From Hondaea fermentalgiana (Eukaryota; Sar; Bigyra; Thraustochytrida; Thraustochytriidae), in assembly GCA_014084085.1 (NCBI GenBank), contig NPFB01000005.1:186001-250000 (forward strand): a stretch of DNA of 64,000 bases, in the 5' to 3' direction. Under the pieces are notes generated by a model that was not told the origin of the DNA, made no database searches, and was given only the letters and a program-made list of their open reading frames with translations. Position numbers and translations under genes: made by a program. Shown piece after piece: positions 8,251 to 16,604 of the stretch. Positions within the stretch are counted from its first letter, which is position 1. Each line of letters begins with the position of its first letter.

Positions 8251-10356
8251 CTATGTGCGAAGGGCATCCATCATGTACGTGGCGAGATCCTCGACCTGCT
8301 GTGCAAAGCCGGACAGGGAAAAATTACCAGGCAAGGCCTGAATTGCGCGCGCAGCGGCCGGCCACGCTCGCGAACGTGCCGCATCCAAGACAATACCCAT
8401 TCCCGGCGACGAAACCTCTCGCATCACCGAAGCCAGGTGGGCGTCCCACTGCGCCGCCAGCACGGGATCCTTGTCCAGACCGGCAAAAAGCGCCTGCGCA
8501 GCCCTCTCTGCACGTGCATGCACAGGCTCGCTCGAGCTCGCCATCGCTATCGAAATTTCTACAAAACGTGTTTCCAGAACGCCGCCCGGGCCTAGTGCCC
8601 GCGCCGTCCGGATAGCAGTTTGCGCCCATGCAAAGGGCGCGTGTGCGGTCTCTTCTAAAAGCTCCCCTGCGCGGGAAAACCGCTCTTGCCACCGCCGCAG
8701 CAGCACGTGCTGCTGACCGGGCGAGGCCATTTGAAGCTCGAGGCCCACCACAAAGCCGGCTGCAAGGAGCGTAAGGATCTCGAAAAGGCCGCTTTCGTCA
8801 CGCCACAACAAGACGCGGTGCAATGGTTCCACCGTCGTCCCATTGCCCAGGAGTACGAGCCGTATCGCCTCTGCTTCCGCCGTGTCGCCAGAATCGGGCA
8901 TTGCCATCTCCACGCAAATTTCTGCCAGGAACTCATATGCCACCCTGACCATGTCCGGAAATCCGGCCGACGCGAGGTTGTTCTCGCGAATCCAGTGTCG
9001 CAGTGCCTGCGAAACTCCTTCAAGACGCGTGTCTGGCGCAAGAAGTCGCTCCGCCACGGCCGTGCGCAAGCTTGCCGGAATAAGCGCGACTCCATCTTCA
9101 TTTGCCAAAAGTAGCAGTCGCAGCAATGACGGCTTGCCTTCGTCCTCGCCCATCAACAGAAAGTGAGCCAGCGAAAACTGCTGTTGCTGCTGCTGCTGCT
9201 GCTGCTGCCCGTCGCCCTTGCACGTTGCCGACAGGGACACCAGCATACGAGCTAAAGATTCGCCCTCCGAGACCTCGCCCTCGCACAAGATTCGCAGCAC
9301 TTTAAGCGCCAACTGCGGCGCAGATTGTCTACGTTCGAGACAGACTGACGCCAGAGCAGGCGATCCGCTGAACAGAAGCCGCAAAAGTGATGCGCGCCCG
9401 TATTCATTCTGCGCGTGCTCTTCGCCCTCCATCATCAAGCCAAGCAATGACTTTTGTCGCACGTCACGCGTATGAAACGCGTTTGCAATGATCGCAGCGC
9501 GATCCTGCTCTGTTCCTGCGCACCTTTCCTGCTCAACCTTGAGATTTGACAGCCATTGGCGAAAGATTGATGCTTTGGCACCGCTCACGCCACGCGGCGC
9601 GCCAAATGCCATTTGCGCGAGGCTTGGCACGCTCTTTGTGCACTTGCAATAAAAGCCGAAAAATATTTGCACGCAAGAGGGTGATCCTCCAAAGAGACCC
9701 TCGACGATGTCGCGATGCTTACTTGGCCTCTTTTTTTTCTGACGCAGACCGACGCTTCGAGTTAAGCGCAAGAGTGACTGCAGCTGCGAGCATTCTTCCC
9801 CAGGTGCTCTTTGTAGCAGTAACCTCGCCGCGCACGGCGAGCCTCGGAGACTGAGTCGCAACACGCTTGGTCTCCCCTGGCAGGCAAGACCCAAGAGCGA
9901 TCTTCTTCGCTCCCCTGCGGAGGGGTGCTCCGGTCCTGTAGAAATATTCTCGTATCGTTCTCTCGCCGTACATGCAAACTTCTTTGTCCGGTCCACATGA
10001 TTGTCCTTGCTTGCCTGCGAAGATGAAGATTCCAAGAATCCCTTTTCGGGGGAAGACTCGAGAATTGCAAGCAGCTCTTGCGGCAGCCCTTTGCCGTCCT
10101 CCGAGTATGCGCTGGACAATGTTGACGAGCTTGTCGACCCTGCATCTGTCGGGTCTCTGGGCCCGCCAAAGTGGCCAAGCCCGCGACCCGAAGACCCCAG
10201 CGACCTCAAACTCCCTGCATCATCCATGCTACTTGTCCGGCGGAACCTTGCGGACCTTTTTCGCGTTGTCGTCGTCATCGCTTTCGTCGTCTCTGACGCC
10301 CTTGACGTCCTCGACGTCTTTGACGCTGGCCGCGTCCTCGTCGGCCTCGCCTCCAT
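8251..10356 (-). CDS. Unrecognised 701-residue protein with repeated SLLxLxxxGSP motifs
   Basis: An ATG at 10356 opens a 701-residue frame; I do not recognise the family. The first ~120 residues are basic then Ser/Gly-rich and look disordered. From ~150 onward the protein is predicted by eye to be helical. A motif of pattern [S/D][V/I/L][L/V]xxLxxGSPxxxxxxxx occurs at residues ~164-182, ~216-234 and ~323-341, with related SLLGL and PSLLRLLL copies, suggesting a helical repeat array. A ten-residue polyglutamine tract (codons at 9180-9209) interrupts the middle. The C-terminal third (~430-701) is Ala/Leu-rich helix without low complexity. No signal peptide or clear membrane span is seen. Its length and internal repeats support a real gene; the function is unknown. 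Confidence 0.7.
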   Translation of the reverse strand: MEARPTRTRPASKTSRTSRASETTKAMTTTTRKRSARFRRTSSMDDAGSLRSLGSSGRGLGHFGGPRDPTDAGSTSSSTLSSAYSEDGKGLPQELLAILESSPEKGFLESSSSQASKDNHVDRTKKFACTARERYENISTGPEHPSAGERRRSLLGLACQGRPSVLRLSLRGSPCAARLLLQRAPGEECSQLQSLLRLTRSVGLRQKKKRPSKHRDIVEGLFGGSPSCVQIFFGFYCKCTKSVPSLAQMAFGAPRGVSGAKASIFRQWLSNLKVEQERCAGTEQDRAAIIANAFHTRDVRQKSLLGLMMEGEEHAQNEYGRASLLRLLFSGSPALASVCLERRQSAPQLALKVLRILCEGEVSEGESLARMLVSLSATCKGDGQQQQQQQQQQFSLAHFLLMGEDEGKPSLLRLLLLANEDGVALIPASLRTAVAERLLAPDTRLEGVSQALRHWIRENNLASAGFPDMVRVAYEFLAEICVEMAMPDSGDTAEAEAIRLVLLGNGTTVEPLHRVLLWRDESGLFEILTLLAAGFVVGLELQMASPGQQHVLLRRWQERFSRAGELLEETAHAPFAWAQTAIRTARALGPGGVLETRFVEISIAMASSSEPVHARAERAAQALFAGLDKDPVLAAQWDAHLASVMREVSSPGMGIVLDAARSRAWPAAARAIQALPGNFSLSGFAQQVEDLATYMMDALRT

Positions 10357-10403
10357 CGTGGTCAGTCTCCGCGCGCCCTACTGCGCACAAGCCCAGGCAG
10401 GCC

Positions 10404-10446
10404 CGCCTCGCCTCGCCTCGCCGCGCCTCGCCTCGCCGCGCCTCGC
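10404..10446 (+). repeat. CGCCT pentamer array
   Basis: Tandem CGCCT/CGCCG units just upstream of the ATG of the 701-residue gene. Confidence 0.8.
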
Positions 10447-11154
10447 GTGTCCCTCCCGCCGCCTCGGTCTCGCGCGCGCCGCTGCCGGTCCACGCCTCGC
10501 GACTTCTAGGACTACTTTCCCGCCTTTCGCAGGCACAGGCGGCAGACTATGGCCAAACCTAGCCTTGCCTAGCCTAGCCAAGCCGACCGAGCCGTGCGGA
10601 TTTCTCCGCTCCTCTGCTGCGCGGCTCCGGCGATGGGGCTCTGGCGGCCGCTTCGCTTGCGTGCGTGCGTGCTTGCGTGCTTGCTTGCCCTGCAGAAGGA
10701 ATGATTCTTCTCCTATCTAGCAACTTGTTGACGCTCTCGAGGCAAGGCTCCGCGTTGTCTATCTACCGTGCGAGTCGAGTATGTCGGTCACCGGTAGTAG
10801 AAGGCGACCTCGCCACCAACGCCTCTCTCGCAGGCTGGCTGGCACCTCTTCCCTCCCTCCCGCATGCCTGCGCGCTTGCACGCTTGCACGCTCGCACGCT
10901 CCGCGCATAGCGGCCAGGTCCTCGACGCCGGTCGGTCGCGTCGCGTCGCGTCGCGTTAGAGCACGCACGAGAGCAGCCAACGAGGAGGAGGTCGCCTCGA
11001 GAATCGACAAGGCCGTGCGGGCAAGAAAGCCGAGTTTTTATGGTAGTATAAAGTAAAGTCACAGCCTAGAGCAAGCCGTGACCGTCGTCTCGGCAGCGCG
11101 CGGAGCCCAGCCCAGGGAGGCGTGGTTTCGAGACAAGCCTATCCAGCCTCCCAG

Positions 11155-11177
11155 CTGCTGCTGCTGCTGCTGCTGCT
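11155..11177 (+). repeat. CTG trinucleotide array (non-coding)
   Basis: Seven to eight CTG units in a spacer without a supported reading frame. Confidence 0.8.
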
Positions 11178-11584
11178 TGCGACAGCGGGCCGCTGCCGCA
11201 GTCGTGGCCGCAAAAAGTGGCCCCTGCCTTGACTGCCTCTGACCGTGAGTGACGCACGTGCGCGATTCGGCTCATAGTACACACATCGTTGTTGTAGGTC
11301 CTGACATGGCAGGAGGCCTTCTTGCGCGGCGCTGGATCTGCCAAGCTCTGCATCGGCCGCCGGCCAAAGCTGAGCTCGACATGCCATGCGCATCCGAGTC
11401 GTCACAAACGGTAGGAGTGAGTTATTTATCCATCTATAGAAGTCACGCTTCGCTGGACGCTCGTGCGCCTCCTGCGAAAGCTAGTACAAGGAGCAGTTCC
11501 ACCACGCTCGCCGGAAAGCCGTGAGGCTGGACGGGACGAGTCTCTTCGACAAACAATCCTGGCGTCTCGGATCCCACGACGTGC

Positions 11585-12955
11585 TCAAACGCCCATCGAG
11601 GCGGCGCTCGCGACCGCGTCCTCCGCGACGGGCTGCTGCTGCTGACTCAGACGGGACGAGCGCCGGCGTCGCGCAGCGCTCAAACGCTGGGAGAGACGCT
11701 TCGCCAGGGAGCGCCGACGCGCCTGCGTAGGCTCGGCACCATCGCTCTCAGAAGTGTTCTCGCCAGGATGGTCCTCGCCAGACTCTTCGCGAAAAGCGGC
11801 GAGGAAATGCTCCAAGCTTGACACAAGAAAGTCTCGCGCGGCCGCCAAACGCTGCGCCACGGTCGCCACAATGTCCATGTCGCTGCTGTGCCCCGGTGAT
11901 CCAACGGACTCGTGAAAACTTGCGAGATCGGGATCGAGCCCAGCCATGGTGTCAATTTCTTCGTCGAAAATTGTCGAAGTGGCCCTTACCTTGGGTTCCA
12001 CTGGTATCTCGAAGCCCAGAGCTTCGAGGTCATTATAATGAATTTGCATAACCTCCTCCCGACATAGCCCCGCGCTGGCCTCTCCGTCCTCAACCTTGGC
12101 CGTGACCACAGCGTCTGGGAGCAGGTACCCACCAAGACCTTGTCCGCACATGCTCTCGGGCAGCAGCGCGGTAGCCACGCCAGCGTCTGCCAAAATGGAG
12201 GCCACCTTGGCGGGCGGATCTGATGAAATGCGGACCTTTTCGAGTGTATCGGGCTCAATGATGCTCTTCAAAAGTCCAAAGATTGTGCGAAAGATCCACG
12301 GAGCATTCAGCACGTACAAAGTCTGGATGGACTCTGGATAATGGCTCGCCCACAGGCCAAACAGCGCACTCAGTCCGTTCGAGTAGGCAAGTCTATAGTC
12401 GCTCATACTGAGTCCGCCAACGTCGTAGATCCAGACTTGCCGCGAAGACACACGCATGGCCTTGAGCCGCTCCATGTGAAACTCCTGCATAAAGGTCATG
12501 TAACGCAGGATTTCCGTCTTGGACGAAAACGTTTTCGCTGCCTTTCTCCAGTCGCAATCCCGAAGTCGGAGCAGGATCACGGCATGTCCGTCCCCGTCGG
12601 TGCCCAGTAGACGCACGGGCCATAGCGTTTCCCTGAAAACGTCCAAATGGGGGAAGCTTGCGCCAAGCACCTCGTCCACATCGTTTTCGCTCCTCCACCG
12701 TAGCGTTTTGCGCAGACGCTCGACCGCAAGTTTGGTGCGTTTTTCCTGCGTCGACTCGAACATGCTTCCCTGCACAAATCGCCAGTAGAACTCTGCATCG
12801 TATCGCTTGAGGTCGTCCTCATGCACCACCTCGAGCAGTGTTTCGCGCGTCGCGTTCCATACGGCCTCTGCCTCGCCCTCGGGAGGTTCGCACAGCATGC
12901 GCTGCGTCCCGTCCAGGTACAGGCGCGCGAGCTCTGCAGGCACGCTCCCCGCCAT
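11585..12955 (-). CDS. CRAL-TRIO (Sec14-like) lipid-transfer domain protein A
   Basis: 456 residues from ATG 12955. An N-terminal CRAL-TRIO-N helical region (residues ~45-95) has a FYWRFVQGSMF...RLRKTLRWR pattern, typical of the LRFLRA...L...L.WR motif. The lipid-binding lobe follows (~110-290), with LWPVRLLGTDGDGHAVILLRLRDCDW, YDVGGLSMSDYR, a YPESIQTLYVLNAPWIFRTIFGLLKSIIEPDTLEKV block and the G-G-Y end. Such proteins bind and exchange phosphatidylinositol or other lipids between membranes. The tail (~395-440) is very basic, with repeated RRRSLAKRLSQRL-type segments and a short Gln run, and could bind membranes or act as a nuclear signal. The gene at 14238 is a close paralogue in head-to-head orientation; unlike it, this protein has no transmembrane tail. 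Domain assignment is confident; the ligand is unknown. Confidence 0.85.
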   Translation of the reverse strand: MAGSVPAELARLYLDGTQRMLCEPPEGEAEAVWNATRETLLEVVHEDDLKRYDAEFYWRFVQGSMFESTQEKRTKLAVERLRKTLRWRSENDVDEVLGASFPHLDVFRETLWPVRLLGTDGDGHAVILLRLRDCDWRKAAKTFSSKTEILRYMTFMQEFHMERLKAMRVSSRQVWIYDVGGLSMSDYRLAYSNGLSALFGLWASHYPESIQTLYVLNAPWIFRTIFGLLKSIIEPDTLEKVRISSDPPAKVASILADAGVATALLPESMCGQGLGGYLLPDAVVTAKVEDGEASAGLCREEVMQIHYNDLEALGFEIPVEPKVRATSTIFDEEIDTMAGLDPDLASFHESVGSPGHSSDMDIVATVAQRLAAARDFLVSSLEHFLAAFREESGEDHPGENTSESDGAEPTQARRRSLAKRLSQRLSAARRRRSSRLSQQQQPVAEDAVASAASMGV

Positions 12956-13568
12956 GATGTCCCCCTCCCTCGCCTTGTGCTTCTCCTTCGTCTTCTGCTT
13001 TTACAGCGCCAGCACCAGCACCAGCACCAGCAGCTCGTGGCCGTCAAGCAAGGGAGAAAGCAAGCCAAGCTAAGCTAATTGTCGGCCCAGCTTTGCACCT
13101 CGCAAGGCCGCGCCGCGCCGCCCGCCGGCGCAAGTGTACGAGCGGCGAGGCGGGATCGAGGCGGGGGGGCGGGCGCCCGGCGACGCGAGGCAAGCACGCA
13201 GGCACGCAGGTAGGCAGGCGAGCGCGCAAACAAGCGGCGGCCCGCCGCGCGTCGTTGCTGTTTGCTCGTCGCCCTCGCCCGCCAGCCCTGGTACAAGAGC
13301 AGGTCGCTGCGCGCGCACCATTACCACGGCACGTGCTGCACTCTTCCTTTTTTCTTTCCTTTTCTGCACCAGCGGCTACTGTCGGTTATAGCAGCTGGCA
13401 AGTGGGGAAATGCTTCGAGCGGGGACCCCTAATCCTTCGCCCTTGTACCAATATCTCTTTGGGCAGCCCCGCTCGCTCGAGCTCGAGCTCGAGCTCGAGC
13501 TGGCCGCTCTGCCGAACAGAGAAGACCGCACTCGCGCGCTGCCGCCTGCGCACGCACGCTCCAAGCGA

Positions 13569-13619
<51 letters not shown>
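13569..13619 (+). repeat. (GTGC)n tetranucleotide array
   Basis: About 13 copies of GTGC, an alternating purine-pyrimidine sequence able to adopt Z-DNA. Confidence 0.92.
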
Positions 13620-13620
<1 letters not shown>

Positions 13621-13701
13621 GGGTGCGGTCCTCAAAGCGGGCGCTCGGCAGTCTAACAGTGAAAATAATGTGAAGATGTGTCCAGCTGCGGCCAAGAAGC
13701 A

Positions 13702-13702
<1 letters not shown>

Positions 13703-13739
<37 letters not shown>
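13703..13739 (+). repeat. (CAAG)n tetranucleotide array
   Basis: About nine copies of CAAG/AAGC. Confidence 0.92.
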
Positions 13740-13820
13740 CCCGGCGCACTGCACGCGCTGGCACCGATCGCGGTCGGACGCCATGCAGGAGGATCGACAT
13801 GCATGCATGCAAGCGCAGCG

Positions 13821-13848
13821 AGCAGAGCAGAGCAGAGCAGAGCAGAGC
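13821..13848 (+). repeat. AGCAG pentamer array
   Basis: Tandem AGCAG units, five to six copies. Confidence 0.85.
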
Positions 13849-13972
13849 GCAGAGCAAACGAAGCGAGCAGGCAGACAGAACAGGTTTCGTCGGGCCCTCA
13901 AAGTCCGCGCCGTGCTCGTTGAGGGTGCTGCGGTGCATGCCGTTGAGCGACACACGCCGTCGCTTCACTGCC

Positions 13973-14008
13973 TCGCTCGCTCGCTCGCTCGCCCGCTCGC
14001 CCGCTCGC
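13973..14008 (+). repeat. GCTC tetranucleotide array
   Basis: Tandem GCTC/GCCC units just upstream of the + strand Sec14-like gene. Confidence 0.8.
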
Positions 14009-14237
14009 GCTGAAGACCTGCACAGAAAGCAGCAGCGACGTCCTGGCCTTCGACATCGTCTTCTCGCCAGCCAGCGCGGGCCAGCACGAAGCAGAAGAAG
14101 GGACACCGTACGGGAGTGCAGACGATGAGCAGCTCCAGGAACCCAATCGAGTAAGTGTTGTCGAGCACTGGCTGAGTGCGACTCCATATCGCCATTCACT
14201 TGGCGCACACCGCTCGCTTGCGCGGGCGCGGAGGCCC

Positions 14238-16349
14238 ATGCGCGGGCTGGCGCGGCGACGCAGGTCGGGCTGGCAGAGCGGCGACGACGAGGGCCCCGGC
14301 CGCCCCACCAGCACCGCCCCCGTCAACCAAGGAGAAGACGGCCTGCACCATGGGACTGGCCGGACGGACCGCGTGCACACAGGCCCGGGGGCCCACGCGC
14401 AAGACGGACGCCCTGCGGACGGCGACGATGGTCGTCCGCGGAGAGGAGACGCGGCGCCGACGACGGCGGGCAGCGAGCTCAAGAAGGCCCCCTTTGTTGA
14501 CCCGTTAACCATGCAAGAGGACATCGTCTGGCTCACGGCCAAAGTTGAGCTTCGTGAAGAGGATCCCCTCGTGCGAGAGGCGCTCAAGACCATGCCCGAG
14601 GACTGGTTCCTCCGCTTTGTACGTGGCGCCATGTACGAGGCCGATGCTGCTGCACGCGTCAAGCTCGTGAAAAAGGCCATCACACGCAGCGTTCATTGGC
14701 GCCGCAAAAACGGCATCGATCGCATCTTAGAACGCCCCTTCCCTGCCATTCGTCTCTTTCGAGACAAAGTCTGGCCCATGCGTGTCCTTGGTACTGACGA
14801 CCAAGGCCACCTCGTTCTCGTGCTAAGACTGGCCGAATGTGATTGGGAGACTGCCTGCCGGCACATTGACAAGGCAGATCTCCTCGAGCTCATGGCCATG
14901 TACCAAGAAGCCCTCGCTGCCCACGCACGCAGCATCGGTGCACGCTGTGCACAGGTCGTTCTGGTCGACTGCTCCGGTCTCACTTGGAAAGATTTTCGTA
15001 CTGCTATTAATCACGGCCTCGGCTCCATCTTCAACATGTGGGCTCGCCACTATCCGAGCACGCTTCAGGCCCTCTACCTCTTGCACTGCCCCGTTGTGGT
15101 CAAGGCGCTCTTCCGCGCCGTGCGCGCTTGGATAGAGCCCGACACCTTGCCAAAGATCACGCTTCTCTCGGGTGGGTCCGCTGTTAAGGCCGCGACTCGT
15201 TTCCAGCGATCTGGCATCCCCTTGCACTGCATCCCGCAAGATCTTGGCGGAATGGCTAAAGCAAGTCTCATCGACCGCGCCTACGTGCTACCTGACGGCT
15301 TTGTCCAGGACAAAGAGATGCAACGTTTCGCTTTCCTGCCCTGCAACTTTCGCGACTACTGCACTCGTCGCAATCGGAGTGCCAGTGGCGGAGACTACTT
15401 TGGTCGCCATGCACCAAGCACCCTGCATGCGTTTCGACGCTCTGATCCTTGCCTACGAGAATACGAGCGCAATTCACACCCTGCAGATCCTGTCCATGAA
15501 AATGAGAAAGTCAGTGAGGAAGAAGAATGTAGAAAGATGCGCGACACGCGTTGCCTGGGTTTCGGTTTTAAGAAGATTGAAGGGTCACGGCTGTCAAGCC
15601 GTGACGTTGGCAACGGCAGCGATGACGACGGCGGCGGCGGCGGCAACGACGACGACGACGATGAGGACGAGGAGGAGGCGAAAGATGCCGAGTCGAGTGC
15701 CAGCGAAGGTTGTTCCTCGCCGCGCATACGACGTTTACTGTCGCTCGTGACCGCCTCGCCGCGAACAGGGGACTCTTTTCACTCTTCGTGGAAACTCTTT
15801 TCGCCAGGCCGCGCACAACAAGCTCGAAAAGAGCCCACCCTCTCGCCAAGCCCTCGGCTCCCCTCACTTGCCGAGGCGAGCGATAGCCTTTGGCCACTTC
15901 GAGGAAAGACCATCGATCTGATCATGTGGGAAGACCATGCTGTGACCTTTGCCTTTGTGTTTTCGTCACACCTCATCCTCGGCACGCTGCGCGTCCTGTC
16001 TGCAGACATTGTCATTTTAAGCGCGTTTGCATTTTGGGGTGTGTGGAGCGCGATTTGGGCTTCCGAAGCTGTGCGTTGTCTCTGTCCCAGCCTGTACTTA
16101 CTTTCTTCGGATCTCTCGGCGGCATGGGCTTCTGTCCTTTTCGATATGGGGGAGTGCTTTAGCTCGATCGTGTCCATTCTCGATCAGACCATGCAGAACT
16201 CGCGCAGAAATGACGACTTTGTCAAGGTCAGTGCTTTCATTGTATTTGCACTCCTCGCCGTCAATCTTGTCGACATAATATTTATCGCCCACGGCGCTCT
16301 CATCGCTATCTTCTTCATTCCATCGATGCTCAAGGTCCTTATATTCTGA
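14238..16349 (+). CDS. CRAL-TRIO (Sec14-like) protein B fused to a reticulon-type membrane domain
   Basis: 703 residues if started at ATG 14238. A low-complexity Gly/Asp-rich N-terminus is followed by a CRAL-TRIO-N motif (FLRFVRGAMY...AITRSVHWRR, ~115-150) and the lipid-binding lobe (~160-370). These parallel protein A nearly block for block (VWPMRVLGTDDQGHLVLVLRLAECDW; YPSTLQALYLLHCPVVVKALFRAVRAWIEPDTLPK). An acidic Ser-rich linker follows (~440-550). Residues ~556-703 read like a reticulon homology domain: IDLIMWEDHA, two long hydrophobic hairpins separated by a hydrophilic loop, and an end resembling the F-x-x-P terminal strand. Reticulon domains wedge into and tubulate ER membrane, so this may be an ER-anchored lipid-transfer protein. 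An alternative two-exon start is possible: ATG 14125, donor at 14151 (GTAAGT), acceptor ending at 14263, which rejoins this frame. Confidence 0.8.
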   Translation: MRGLARRRRSGWQSGDDEGPGRPTSTAPVNQGEDGLHHGTGRTDRVHTGPGAHAQDGRPADGDDGRPRRGDAAPTTAGSELKKAPFVDPLTMQEDIVWLTAKVELREEDPLVREALKTMPEDWFLRFVRGAMYEADAAARVKLVKKAITRSVHWRRKNGIDRILERPFPAIRLFRDKVWPMRVLGTDDQGHLVLVLRLAECDWETACRHIDKADLLELMAMYQEALAAHARSIGARCAQVVLVDCSGLTWKDFRTAINHGLGSIFNMWARHYPSTLQALYLLHCPVVVKALFRAVRAWIEPDTLPKITLLSGGSAVKAATRFQRSGIPLHCIPQDLGGMAKASLIDRAYVLPDGFVQDKEMQRFAFLPCNFRDYCTRRNRSASGGDYFGRHAPSTLHAFRRSDPCLREYERNSHPADPVHENEKVSEEEECRKMRDTRCLGFGFKKIEGSRLSSRDVGNGSDDDGGGGGNDDDDDEDEEEAKDAESSASEGCSSPRIRRLLSLVTASPRTGDSFHSSWKLFSPGRAQQARKEPTLSPSPRLPSLAEASDSLWPLRGKTIDLIMWEDHAVTFAFVFSSHLILGTLRVLSADIVILSAFAFWGVWSAIWASEAVRCLCPSLYLLSSDLSAAWASVLFDMGECFSSIVSILDQTMQNSRRNDDFVKVSAFIVFALLAVNLVDIIFIAHGALIAIFFIPSMLKVLIF

Positions 16350-16604
16350 ACATGCATGACTATCATCGGCAGGTCAATGTCAAATAACAAGTGAATACAG
16401 TTTAGGTTCTTTTATGATCAAGATAGATTTTCTTTGTCTGCGACTTTCGAAAGTTGGGGTTGGAGAAGAAATGAACATCGTTGCCCTGTGCGCGACAACT
16501 TACTTGCTTCCAATCGATAAAACGAAGAAAAGAAAAGGAAGGGAAAGAAAAAAGCTTTGTCATTCTGTGATCTGAGCACAGGAAGATACGATGGACGGGC
16601 CCCA

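Larger units (their letters stand above)
10357..11584. promoter_or_regulatory. Spacer upstream of the 701-residue gene
   Basis: 1.2 kb between two minus-strand genes. It contains a CGCCT/CGCCG array (10404-10446), GCGTGC and GCTTGC repeats, GCGTC repeats and a CTG array (11155-11177). Short ORFs on both strands show only repeat-derived residues. No RNA gene is recognised. Confidence 0.45.
12956..14237. promoter_or_regulatory. Divergent promoter region of the Sec14-like pair, microsatellite-rich
   Basis: About 1.3 kb between two head-to-head paralogues. It is a patchwork of distinct simple repeats: CAGCAC (13009-13033), GAGCTC (13475-13501), GTGC (13569-13619), CAAG (13703-13739), AGCAG (13821-13848) and GCTC (13973-14008). 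A possible short 5' exon for the + gene begins at ATG 14125. Promoter function is inferred from orientation. Confidence 0.55.
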
